From a virus: a stretch of 37,671 nt of DNA. The notes beneath the pieces are model-generated. The model ran no database searches. It was not told the origin of the DNA and saw only the letters and a program-made list of their open reading frames with translations. Made by a program: the position numbers and the translations under genes. Below, piece after piece: positions 6,374-11,909 of the stretch; positions within the stretch are counted from its first letter, which is position 1; every line of letters begins with the position of its first letter. The stretch lies in the IMG/VR virus record IMGVR_UViG_3300028920_000156, positions 1 through 37,671 of that record; one strand, written 5' to 3'.

Positions 6374-6543
6374 TGAACCCAGATACAGGAGAAATAAAAA
6401 TATCAATGTCATTAAAATCGTGGGATGATATTATGGAAGAGGGGTATAAAGTTCAATTAAAGAAAAATAAGCTAAAAGATTTAATCCCAAAATCAAAACA
6501 GAAAAGAATAAAATGGTGGAAACAGCAACCGAAAAGGCGGTGA
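6373..6543 (+). CDS. Hypothetical small basic protein (56 aa)
   Basis: ATG 6373 lies six bases after AAGGA; ATG 6370 is directly adjacent and also possible. Begins MNPDTGEIKISMSLKSWDD, then is strongly basic (KNKLKDLIPKSKQKRIKWW) and ends PKRR. The stop falls in cassette 6534. A nucleic-acid-binding role is possible from charge alone. Confidence 0.5.
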   Translation: MNPDTGEIKISMSLKSWDDIMEEGYKVQLKKNKLKDLIPKSKQKRIKWWKQQPKRR

Positions 6544-6546
6544 GTG

Positions 6547-7062
6547 ATGGAATATGAAATAATAGAAGATGTAATGAGATGGAAAATAAAAGGCCCAATT
6601 CTTAATGGTCATCAAAAAGTAAAATGCAAGGATATTGGTTTTATTCACGATTATGAAGAAGGTAAAAAGTTTGCGGAACTTATGACAAGGGTAAGTGAGT
6701 TAGAGGATTTTGCTTTAGATTTAATGCATTTTTATAAAACTTTAAATATGGAGCCGGGGGCACTTTTAAATGAGATGCTTGAAAAATACGGTCATTTATT
6801 AAAGGCGGTGAATGAGATGGAATATTCAACAGACAAATGTAAAAAAAATATGAGCCATGTAGCAAGTTATTGTAATAGTTGTGGTACTTGTCATGATTGT
6901 TTAGAGGCTGGAATAAAATCCCTTCAAAAAGAACTGGCAGAGGTGAAGGTTGAGTTACACGCCGCCGACCTTGAACTGGCAGAACTAAGGGCAGAACTGA
7001 AAGAAACAGACATGCTTATCCAAAAATTATACGACAAAACCAGAGGAAAACAACCGTTTTAA
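6547..7062 (+). CDS. Coiled-coil protein (171 aa), probable fusion with internal start at 6817
   Basis: ATG 6547 follows cassette 6534. The first 90 residues are a mixed domain (MEYEIIEDVMRWKIKGP, then ELMTRVSELEDFALDLMHFY). A mutated copy of the start cassette lies in frame at 6802-6820, where GTGAGTGAG is GTGAATGAG. ATG 6817 would start a second protein, MEYSTDKCKK, with CNSCGTCHDC zinc-type cysteines (about 25-34 of that part). Both halves begin MEY. The C-terminus carries SLQKELAEVK and heptads (LAELRAELKETD), a coiled coil shared with three following genes. It may be one fused protein, two proteins, or both. Confidence 0.65.
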   Translation: MEYEIIEDVMRWKIKGPILNGHQKVKCKDIGFIHDYEEGKKFAELMTRVSELEDFALDLMHFYKTLNMEPGALLNEMLEKYGHLLKAVNEMEYSTDKCKKNMSHVASYCNSCGTCHDCLEAGIKSLQKELAEVKVELHAADLELAELRAELKETDMLIQKLYDKTRGKQPF

Positions 7063-7080
7063 AGAAAGGCGGTGAGTGAG

Positions 7081-7320
7081 ATGGAAATATGTAAAACCAG
7101 GATAGATTACGAAAATGAACAAATGGTTTTAGAGCATCCAACAAAAATGTTTCCAGAACATGGAAGTTATGTAAAATTAGAATATTATAAATCCCTCCAG
7201 AAAGAACTGTCAGAGGTGAAAGCACAGAATAAACATCTGAAAAAATTAGAATCTGATTTAAAAAAGATATGGTGTCATAATCCAGATTATTGTAAAGAAA
7301 TTTTGAAAGGCGGTGAGTGA
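7081..7320 (+). CDS. Small protein with SLQKELSEVK coiled coil (79 aa)
   Basis: Start ATG 7081 follows cassette 7066; GTG 7072 lies inside it. The N-terminal half is unique (MEICKTRIDYENEQMVLEHP), then SLQKELSEVKAQNKHLKKLE forms a coiled-coil segment from about residue 39. It ends ILKGGE, encoded by the next cassette. Unknown role; possibly a hetero-oligomer with its coiled-coil neighbours. Confidence 0.65.
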   Translation: MEICKTRIDYENEQMVLEHPTKMFPEHGSYVKLEYYKSLQKELSEVKAQNKHLKKLESDLKKIWCHNPDYCKEILKGGE

Positions 7321-7529
7321 TGGAAACATTTGAAATAATACAGTATTTGATTGACGAGTGGCCTTTGGACAGGGAGGCCAATACAAGATACCTGGAGCAG
7401 ATTGCCGTGAAATTGAAATCCCTTCAAAAAGAACTGGCAGAGGTAAAACATAATTACCAATATTTAAAAAATAAGGCACAAGAAATAGTTGGAACAATAG
7501 ACATGTATTTAACCAAAGGCGGTGAGTGA
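7320..7529 (+). CDS. Small protein with SLQKELAEVK coiled coil (69 aa)
   Basis: ATG 7320 overlaps the previous stop within cassette 7307. Begins METFEIIQYLIDEWPLDR, then SLQKELAEVKHNYQYLKNKA and ends MYLTKGGE. The coiled-coil DNA is close to identical to that at about 6918, while the flanking sequence is not, so the module has been copied alone. Confidence 0.65.
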   Translation: METFEIIQYLIDEWPLDREANTRYLEQIAVKLKSLQKELAEVKHNYQYLKNKAQEIVGTIDMYLTKGGE

Positions 7530-7720
7530 TGAAAAACTTATACGCTGTATTGGATTTATACGACAATATCGTCATGGGTGGAGTAAAAATACCAATAAGT
7601 AAAATTGGAGGTATTAACGATGCTATTGGAATTTTTCCTGTATTCAGCAACAAAAAAAAAGCTGTGAAATTTGCTAAAGGTAAAACGGTTGTAAAACTTG
7701 AAATCACAAAAGGTGAGTGA
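7529..7720 (+). CDS. Hypothetical small protein (63 aa)
   Basis: ATG 7529 overlaps the previous stop in cassette 7516. Reads MKNLYAVLDLYDNIVMGGVK, continues FPVFSNKKKAVKFAKGKTVV and ends EITKGE. A compact alpha/beta design resembling small phage proteins that start with a strand-turn-strand YAVLDLYDNIV. No function assigned. It lacks the coiled coil of its neighbours. Confidence 0.65.
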   Translation: MKNLYAVLDLYDNIVMGGVKIPISKIGGINDAIGIFPVFSNKKKAVKFAKGKTVVKLEITKGE

Positions 7721-7721
7721 G

Positions 7722-7958
7722 ATGGAATACATGGAAGAAAAGATGGATAGTTTGATAGAAGGTGGAATTATGGAAAGAGATGATTTGTATATAAAAATCA
7801 ATTTATTAGAACAGGAAATTGAATCCCTCCAGAACGAACTGGAAGATGTGAAAGCGGAGTCCGCCCGCTATAAATCAAGCCTGGAAAATGTATGCGCCGA
7901 TTTTACCTGGTCGCTATCGGCAGCAAAAAAGGAAGCTAGACGAGGACTGGAGGGCTGA
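7722..7958 (+). CDS. Small protein with SLQNELEDVK coiled coil (78 aa)
   Basis: ATG 7722 follows the short cassette AAAAGGTGAGTGAG. Helical throughout: MEYMEEKMDSLIEGG, LLEQEIESLQNELEDVKAES (about 28-47) and a C-terminal SAAKKEARRGLEG. It is the fourth and most diverged copy of the coiled-coil module and the third protein here starting MEY. Probably oligomeric. Confidence 0.65.
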   Translation: MEYMEEKMDSLIEGGIMERDDLYIKINLLEQEIESLQNELEDVKAESARYKSSLENVCADFTWSLSAAKKEARRGLEG

Positions 7959-7959
7959 A

Positions 7960-8130
7960 ATGGACAGAAAAGAATTGGAAGAATTAGTAGGCGAGTCGAT
8001 GGAAGATATGGGTTTAGAGGAGCATGTCGAGCAGCAAACGTGCGGTCGATGCGGTAAGATTGTGGATAAGCTATATTCTGATTTTCTATGTTTTGAGTGT
8101 GATGCCAGTCGCCAATTTTGGCAGATATAA
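7960..8130 (+). CDS. Small zinc-ribbon protein (56 aa)
   Basis: ATG 7960 has GGAGG six bases upstream and starts just after the previous stop. N-terminal acidic helix MDRKELEELVGESMEDMGLE, then CGRCG (about 33-37) and CFEC (about 46-49), a compact zinc ribbon. Function unknown. Confidence 0.65.
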   Translation: MDRKELEELVGESMEDMGLEEHVEQQTCGRCGKIVDKLYSDFLCFECDASRQFWQI

Positions 8131-8146
8131 CTCGTATTGCTGGTAA

Positions 8147-8275
8147 ACAACCAAAAAAGATTTTGAAAAATTCTATTTTCTGGAAAGGGAGTGTTCAGAG
8201 TGCTGGTGTCTGCTCGAAGATGACAACCGTGGCCTGGTATGCCGCCCATGTCAGCGCAAAGAGTTGGTTTTATAA
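8147..8275 (+). pseudogene. Internally deleted relic of the 9817 gene fused to a cysteine-rich tail
   Basis: 8146-8168 matches 9824-9847 (AACAACCAAAAAAGATTTTG) and 8173-8190 matches the 3' part of the same gene near 10150-10168 (TATTTTCTGGAAAGG). About 300 bases between the two are missing. The joined frame is open from 8147 to TAA 8273-8275 but has no good start codon; downstream it reads ECSECWCLLEDDNRG and LVCRPCQRKEL, a small C4 zinc-type segment. Best read as a duplicated then collapsed gene; the tail may once have been a separate zinc peptide. Confidence 0.5.
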
Positions 8276-8293
8276 ACGAGGATTGGAGGAATA

Positions 8294-8611
8294 ATGCAAC
8301 AGGATATTTTCACCCAGGAGCTTGATTTAAAAATCCGCCCCCATGAGAACTACCGGGTCTCAGATTGTGAGACCAGCAGGGAGGCGGCGGAGGCTGGCGC
8401 CAGAACGGGGGTTATAGCACGGCAGGCCAAATGGGTACTTGATGCGCTAAAATATTATGGAAAATCCACCTGCAAGGAGCTGGCTGTCATGAGCGGGCTT
8501 GATTATCACCTGGTAGCCAGGAGGATGGCAGACCTGCACAAGAAAGACCTGGTACGGAGGACAGGGGAAAAGCGGCAGGGGGCTATGGAATGGGAGGTAA
8601 ATAATGGATAA
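8294..8611 (+). CDS. Winged-helix DNA-binding protein (105 aa)
   Basis: ATG 8294 follows GGAGGAATA. Residues about 45-90 read [40 protein letters not shown] and [12 protein letters not shown], the helix-turn-helix plus wing layout of MarR/IclR-like winged helices in short phage regulators. Residues 20-30 ([17 protein letters not shown]) are typical of the N-terminus of this phage family as I remember it. Probably binds DNA; could regulate neighbours or be a replication accessory. Base composition is higher in G+C than the genes before it. Confidence 0.65.
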   Translation: MQQDIFTQELDLKIRPHENYRVSDCETSREAAEAGARTGVIARQAKWVLDALKYYGKSTCKELAVMSGLDYHLVARRMADLHKKDLVRRTGEKRQGAMEWEVNNG

Positions 8612-9197
8612 AATGAAATTAAAAGACATCTTAAAGAACCATGCCAAATGGTTGAATAATGAAGGTGGTGAAAGGGCAAACCTTAAGGGAGCAGACCTTC
8701 GGAAAGCAGACCTTCGGGGAGCATACCTTCAGGGAGCAGACCTTTGGAAAGCAGACCTTCGGGGAGCAGACCTTCGGAAAGCAGACCTTCGGGGAGTAGA
8801 CCTTTGGAGAGCAAACCTTCGGGGAGCAGACCTTCGGGGAGCATACCTTCGGGGAGCAGACCTTTGGAGAGCAAACCTTCGGGAAGCAAAATTACCTGAT
8901 TTCCAAATTTGTCCTAAAACAGGTAGTTTTGAAGCCTGGAAAAAACTAGACACAGGTATTTGTAAACTTCTTATTCCTGAAGATGCAAAAAGAACCTCCT
9001 GTCTGATAAATCGTAAGTGTAGAGCAAGCCATGTGAAAGTTCTTAAGGGGAATGGAAGAAGTAAAACAGCATATTCAAAATTAGAATACAAAGAGGGCGA
9101 AATGGTTTATGCGGACAAATTCTGTGATGACATAAGGATAGACTGCTCTAATGGAATACATTTTTTCGTGACTAGAAAGGAGGCGGAAGAATGGTAA
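8604..9197 (+). CDS. Pentapeptide-repeat protein with C-terminal domain (197 aa)
   Basis: ATG 8604 overlaps the previous stop. After a short helix, about residues 25-95 are uninterrupted pentapeptide repeats A(D/N/Y)L(R/W/Q)(G/K/R/E) that should form a right-handed quadrilateral beta helix. Residues 100-197 form a separate domain ([35 protein letters not shown]) that I associate from memory with pentapeptide phage proteins (DUF5758 type). Repeat proteins of this fold can mimic DNA and bind gyrase, but nothing here shows that activity. The DNA repeats of 15 bases may allow length variation. Confidence 0.85.
   Translation: MDKMKLKDILKNHAKWLNNEGGERANLKGADLRKADLRGAYLQGADLWKADLRGADLRKADLRGVDLWRANLRGADLRGAYLRGADLWRANLREAKLPDFQICPKTGSFEAWKKLDTGICKLLIPEDAKRTSCLINRKCRASHVKVLKGNGRSKTAYSKLEYKEGEMVYADKFCDDIRIDCSNGIHFFVTRKEAEEW
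8690..8886 (+). repeat. About 13 tandem 15-bp repeats encoding pentapeptides
   Basis: Units of the type CCTTCGGGGAGCAGA and CCTTTGGAGAGCAAA follow each other without gaps. Near-identity at DNA level, not just protein level, points to recent expansion by slippage or unequal recombination. Long open frames on the opposite strand are a by-product of the repeat. Confidence 0.85.
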
Positions 9198-9199
9198 TA

Positions 9200-9235
9200 T
9201 GTAGCATAAACCTGCTACAAATAACAAGTTGTACG
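9200..9235 (+). repeat. Hairpin plus GTTGTACG element upstream of small gene
   Basis: GTAGCA-TAAACC-TGCTAC is a perfect six-pair hairpin (9201-9218), followed by AAATAACAA and the core GTTGTACGCAATTG (9228-9241). The 14-base core recurs exactly at 9519-9532. The whole 33-base unit is a copy of 117-149 in the opposite direction. Confidence 0.55.
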
Positions 9236-9252
9236 CAATTGAGAGGTTAAAA

Positions 9253-9507
9253 ATGAAAGATTTATTTTATTGCAAAGACTGTGATTGTTTAGTAGATGAA
9301 AATCATAGATGTCAACAATGGTCTACTGTATCGAGAATACCGAGTGGGGCAATAAAACACCTCTCAACTATCGTACAACAGCCGTTATCTGGTTCGCCTG
9401 ACGGCTCTCCCAAATCGTGTCCAATGTATGTAAAAAACGATTTGTGTGCATATTACAGAGACGTTAAATGTCAAGACAAACCCTGTATAATGAGGCACGA
9501 CTTCTGA
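9253..9507 (+). CDS. Small cysteine-rich protein (84 aa), cassette-like gene
   Basis: ATG 9253 with GAGAGG eight bases upstream; the frame open from 9229 lacks another ribosome binding site. Cysteines at the start (CKDCDC), then CPMYVKNDLC, CQDKPC suggest metal binding. The gene is flanked by identical 14-base repeats (9228-9241, 9519-9532), and its 3' half contains the left arm of an attC-like inverted repeat. No family recognised. Confidence 0.55.
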   Translation: MKDLFYCKDCDCLVDENHRCQQWSTVSRIPSGAIKHLSTIVQQPLSGSPDGSPKSCPMYVKNDLCAYYRDVKCQDKPCIMRHDF

Positions 9508-9526
9508 TAACGGCAGACGTTGTACG
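9372..9526 (+). repeat. attC-like site 1 (155 bp, paired R and L boxes)
   Basis: CGTACAAC (9372-9379) pairs perfectly with GTTGTACG (9519-9526), and GCCGTTAT (9381-9388) pairs perfectly with ATAACGGC (9507-9514). The unpaired spacers between boxes are unequal (1 and 4 bases). Inside, AAATCGTG (9412-9419) can pair with CACGACTT (9496-9503). Order AAC-ended outer box, inner box, loop, inner box, GTT-started outer box matches integron attC design. The core GTTGTAC departs from consensus GTTRRRY at one base. No integron integrase is in the window. Confidence 0.45.
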
Positions 9527-9560
9527 CAATTGGGCCACTCTAAAATTATAGGGAGCGAGA

Positions 9561-9767
9561 ATGAAAGTAATACTTATCAAGGGGTGTAGTTCGTGTCCGC
9601 ACGGGTCTTTGTGGGAGCTTGACGGGCACACATACATTTGTGGTGTTAATCAGAAAGTAAATAAGGATGGTCATAATGCTCCTGATTGGTGCGAGTTGAA
9701 AGACGCGCTCCAATTCATTAAGGAAGTGGCCCAACAGACACACAACACGCACAAGCCAAAACGGTAG
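9561..9767 (+). CDS. Small cysteine protein (68 aa), cassette-like gene
   Basis: ATG 9561 follows GGGAGCGAGA, 35 bases after attC-like core 1. Motifs CSSCPHG (9-15), YICGVN and PDWCELKDA (about 41-49) match a recurrent pattern of small phage or cassette proteins (CxxCP...C...PDWC), likely binding a metal. Its last codons overlap the left arm of attC-like site 2. Function unknown. Confidence 0.65.
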   Translation: MKVILIKGCSSCPHGSLWELDGHTYICGVNQKVNKDGHNAPDWCELKDALQFIKEVAQQTHNTHKPKR

Positions 9768-9801
9768 GAACCGCATCGGCTGTGCGCTGAACCGTTGTGT
9801 G
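9739..9801 (+). repeat. attC-like site 2 (63 bp) with extrahelical base
   Basis: CACACAAC (9739-9746) pairs fully with GTTGTGTG (9794-9801). GCACAAGCC (9749-9757) pairs with GGCTGTGC (9778-9785), leaving one extra A (9754) unpaired. The outer and inner boxes are separated by 2 and 8 unpaired bases. An extrahelical base in the left inner arm and an asymmetric unpaired spacer are the two features that orient recombination in genuine attC sites. Length is within the attC range. The core lacks strict GTTRRRY (GTTGTGT). Confidence 0.5.
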
Positions 9802-9816
9802 AAATAAGGGAATAAA

Positions 9817-10275
9817 ATGTATAAAACAACCAAAAAAGATTTTGAAGATTTCAAAAAAGAAGCCCGGAAATGGATTGACTATTTTAATCTTTATGATTGG
9901 GAAATATGCTTTTTTCACAGTCACATTGATTACAGGTCATATGTTAATGCAGACCATAATGGGAAAATAGCGGTGTTTACATTATCGACAATATGGGAAC
10001 AATTAACATATAAAGAAGAAGTTAAAAGAGTCGCATTTCATGAGGTTTGTGAATTATTACTTTATAAATTAACAGATATGGCAGAGGATTATTATAATCG
10101 AAACAGAGTTGAAGAGGTAACTCATTCTATAATCAGAAGGTTAGAAAAGTGTATTTTCTGGAAAGGAGGTGATAATATGCCAAGAAAAAAAGGTGCTTGC
10201 GGAGGAACTCCCAAAAGAGACGGTTCTGGAAAGGGAGTAGGAAACAGGGGCACAAAAAGACAGCCAAAAAAGTAA
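9817..10275 (+). CDS. Metallopeptidase-like protein (152 aa) with C-terminal basic tail
   Basis: Start ATG 9817 follows AAGGGAATAAA. Residues 1-110 contain a HEVCELLLYKL segment (about 76-86): HExxE followed by a hydrophobic helix, then YYNRNRVEEVTHSIIRRLEK, resembling putative phage metallopeptidase-like proteins. The second histidine of classical HExxH is replaced by glutamate, so activity is doubtful. Residues 121-152 are a separate Gly/Lys/Arg-rich tail (MPRKKGACGG, RDGSGKGVGNRG) preceded by a perfect AAGGAGGTGAT, so they may also be made alone. A deleted copy lies at 8147. Confidence 0.65.
   Translation: MYKTTKKDFEDFKKEARKWIDYFNLYDWEICFFHSHIDYRSYVNADHNGKIAVFTLSTIWEQLTYKEEVKRVAFHEVCELLLYKLTDMAEDYYNRNRVEEVTHSIIRRLEKCIFWKGGDNMPRKKGACGGTPKRDGSGKGVGNRGTKRQPKK
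10177..10275 (+). CDS. Nested 32-residue basic glycine-rich peptide
   Basis: ATG 10177 is in frame with the 9817 gene and has a perfect AAGGAGGTGAT four bases upstream, the strongest ribosome binding site in this region. Product MPRKKGACGGTPKRDGSGKG, then VGNRGTKRQPKK. Phages often carry a stand-alone small protein of this type (GGTP+RDGSG+G.GNRG), so this looks like an original separate gene now joined in frame to the one upstream. Confidence 0.55.
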   Translation: MPRKKGACGGTPKRDGSGKGVGNRGTKRQPKK

Positions 10276-10285
10276 TTTAACAGGC

Positions 10286-10475
10286 ATGGGTGGCGGAATA
10301 GGTAGACGCTATTTTAGTAATGCAGAAGAGATGGGAAACGGGAATGCATTTGACACGACCCATTATGCAGGGTGACTATACGAGTACGAACATACAGGCG
10401 AAACTTCCTGAGTATAAGACAAAACTAAGAACTCGTCAAATCCCTGTCTCATGCCATTTAAAGGAGAACCGATGA
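10286..10475 (+). CDS. Two overlapping small frames, possible +1 frameshift protein (about 62 aa)
   Basis: Frame A starts at ATG 10286 (MGGGIGRRYFSNAEEMGNG, then NAFDTTHYAG) and stops at TGA 10373-10375. Frame B begins at ATG 10365 (MQGDYTSTNIQ, then KLPEYKTKLRTRQ) and ends at TGA 10473-10475, overlapping the next start. Reading GGG-UGA-C with a +1 shift would join HYAG to DYTSTNIQ smoothly. Frame B has no ribosome binding site of its own, which favours one protein split by a frameshift, programmed or mutational. Two coupled genes remain possible. Confidence 0.5.
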
Positions 10476-10663
10476 ATAGAAAACAAGGAGCTTATAAAAA
10501 CAAGATAATTAACTGGCAAACTTTTAAAAAGCACTGTAACCGTGATAATTTAAAATATTGTACTTTTCATAAAAAGAAAACGGAGTGTAAACAAAATAAA
10601 TGCCTCACATGGGGAAATCTGCAATTAGCATGTGATTGGGAGGGGTTATGCTGGGGGAAATGA
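10472..10663 (+). CDS. Cysteine-rich small protein (63 aa)
   Basis: ATG 10472 follows AAAGGAGAACCG and overlaps the previous stop (ATGA); the longer frame from 10451 lacks a site. Cys/His pattern HC...YCTFHKKKTEC...KCLTW...ACDWEGLCWG suggests a metal-binding fold. Basic N-terminus. No family recognised. Confidence 0.65.
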   Translation: MNRKQGAYKNKIINWQTFKKHCNRDNLKYCTFHKKKTECKQNKCLTWGNLQLACDWEGLCWGK

Positions 10664-11094
10664 TATATGGGAAAGAATTGTTCCCGGAAACAGGTATTAT
10701 TCAACCAGTTTCATATCCTCATGAGTCTAAAAAATTGGAAATTCTTGCCATTGATTACGAATTTAAGTGTTTTGGGTTGCACTTTGTCGTAAAGGCGGGA
10801 TTTCCTTGGGATGGGGCATCCATCCCGCCAGTAGCGGATAGAGTGGTCGGTCATCCATTTGAGCCGAGTAATAAAAGGTTCTCCCTCGGCCATGACGCAC
10901 TCTTCCGTGCTGGCATTTGTTCTTGGTCTGAGTCAAATAAATGGGCCGTAGAAGTTCTTAAACAGCGTCCAGATGTGGGTAAAGTCAGACTGTGGATGGT
11001 TCTTAAAGGATTACAAATTGGCTCTTATCCCGCATGGATAAGCCACAGAAAACGGCCTGAAGAATGGCAAAAAAGGTATATTAAAATACTATGA
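10648..11094 (+). CDS. DUF1353-family phage protein (148 aa)
   Basis: The core VKAGFPWDGASIPPVADRVVG (about 49-69, written here as one motif FPWDGASIP) followed by SLGHDALF and a helical WAVEVLK/VRLWMVLKGLQIGSY part is the hallmark of DUF1353, a small phage and prophage family of unknown function. GFxxDGASIPR and HDxLY are its conserved signatures. ATG 10648 has GGGAGG four bases upstream; ATG 10660, which overlaps the previous stop, is an alternative. Family members often lie near structural or lysis genes, but the role is not established. Confidence 0.8.
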   Translation: MLGEMIYGKELFPETGIIQPVSYPHESKKLEILAIDYEFKCFGLHFVVKAGFPWDGASIPPVADRVVGHPFEPSNKRFSLGHDALFRAGICSWSESNKWAVEVLKQRPDVGKVRLWMVLKGLQIGSYPAWISHRKRPEEWQKRYIKIL

Positions 11095-11363
11095 AATTTA
11101 TATGCAGACGTTGCGGTTATTGTTGTCAAAATGCCGGCACAATGTATCCTGAATTGGCTATTTCTGAAGAAAATCCCAGGTGCATGTTTTTGGAGGGGAA
11201 CAATTTTTGCACCATTTATGACACGCGACCACTTTGTTGTAATGCAAGGTATATGGTTAAATACTTACAAAAAACGGAAAATATGCCTAAAAATGATGCA
11301 ATAAATTACCTGAAAGAAATAAATTGTAAAAGACATAAAAAAACTATAAAACTTCTAAAATAA
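11091..11363 (+). CDS. YkgJ-like cysteine-cluster protein (90 aa)
   Basis: ATG 11091 overlaps the previous stop. CRRCGYCCQNAG (5-16) and later CMFLEGNNFCTIYDTRPLCC (about 31-50) reproduce the CxxCGxCC ... C.......C.IY..RP..C pattern of the YkgJ/Fe-S-type cysteine cluster family. Eight cysteines are present, so it probably binds zinc or an iron-sulfur cluster. Substrate unknown. It is the last gene before the packaging block. Confidence 0.8.
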   Translation: MKFICRRCGYCCQNAGTMYPELAISEENPRCMFLEGNNFCTIYDTRPLCCNARYMVKYLQKTENMPKNDAINYLKEINCKRHKKTIKLLK

Positions 11364-11378
11364 TTATATTTTAAATAT

Positions 11379-11909
11379 ATGAATAAAAAATTACCTCAGT
11401 TAAGCGACCAGCATTTGTTTTTTTGCAATAATTATCTTCTGGACTTCAATGTAAAAGAAGCCGCCAGAAGATGCGGAATATCCTTTAATTGGGCGCAACA
11501 ATTACTTAAAAGGCCTGAAATTAAGGAATTTATAGATGAAAAAAAGGCCATTATAGCTGAAAAATGTGATGTGACGGCAGAGCAAGTTCTTAATGAAATA
11601 AAGAGAGTGGCTTTTTATGACGTTAAAGAACACATACAAGAAGCTAATGACAGCGGCGTAAGTCTTGTGCCTTTTGAAGATATGGACGGAAGAGCTATTT
11701 CTGAAATACAGCAAAAAACAACGAAAGACGGAATCACATGGGCGCACGTGGTTCCTCATAGAAAGCTGGAAGCGTTAAAGATACTGGCAGAATGGTTTAA
11801 GGACTCAAAGCCAAAGCCCCATGTTCATCTGCATGTCACTCCTGAAGATATAAGCAAAATGAATGCTCACGAGGCCACTGCCAAATATAATGAACTGCTA
11901 AATGATTGA
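11379..11909 (+). CDS. terS: Terminase small subunit
   Basis: 176 residues. N-terminal SDQHLFFCNNYLLDFNVKEA, then ARRCGISFNWAQQLLKRPEI (about 30-49), is the helix-turn-helix segment of the Terminase_2-type small subunit (x..FV..Y..d.N...AA...Gys...a...G..LL..P.v). The middle is helical for oligomerisation (KKAIIAEKCDVTAEQVLNEI) and the C-terminus is charged (KPHVHLHVTPEDI). It would bind the packaging site and recruit the large subunit. No clear ribosome binding site precedes ATG 11379. Confidence 0.85.
   Translation: MNKKLPQLSDQHLFFCNNYLLDFNVKEAARRCGISFNWAQQLLKRPEIKEFIDEKKAIIAEKCDVTAEQVLNEIKRVAFYDVKEHIQEANDSGVSLVPFEDMDGRAISEIQQKTTKDGITWAHVVPHRKLEALKILAEWFKDSKPKPHVHLHVTPEDISKMNAHEATAKYNELLND

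Larger units (their letters stand above)
5151..7725 (+). promoter_or_regulatory. Ten copies of an AAGGCGGTGAGTGA translation-start cassette
   Basis: Copies begin at 5151, 5513, 5778, 6077, 6534, 6802, 7066, 7307, 7516 and (shortened) 7708. Consensus AAGGCGGTGAGTGA(GA)TGG; AAGGCGGTGA differs by one base from the ideal AAGGAGGTGA ribosome binding sequence. Each copy ends the upstream gene, often as KGGE-stop, and starts the next by a TGATG or GAGATGG overlap. The copy at 6802 lies inside an open frame because GTGAGTGAG has become GTGAATGAG. Confidence 0.85.

Noticed and set aside
8690-8886. CRISPR-like regular repeat
   Set aside because: Units are contiguous 15-mers with no spacers and encode pentapeptides.
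8683-8889. Repetitive open frames opposite the pentapeptide repeats
   Set aside because: They follow from the 15-bp repeat being stop-free on both strands; the plus-strand product is a known fold.
10284-10455. tRNA-Leu-like sequence (TGGCGGAATAGGTAGACGC with a complementary far end)
   Set aside because: The D-arm match is striking and GCATGGG can pair with CTCATGC at 10448-10454, but no T-arm or proper anticodon arm fits and the span is 171 nt. The DNA reads as good protein code in two overlapping frames.
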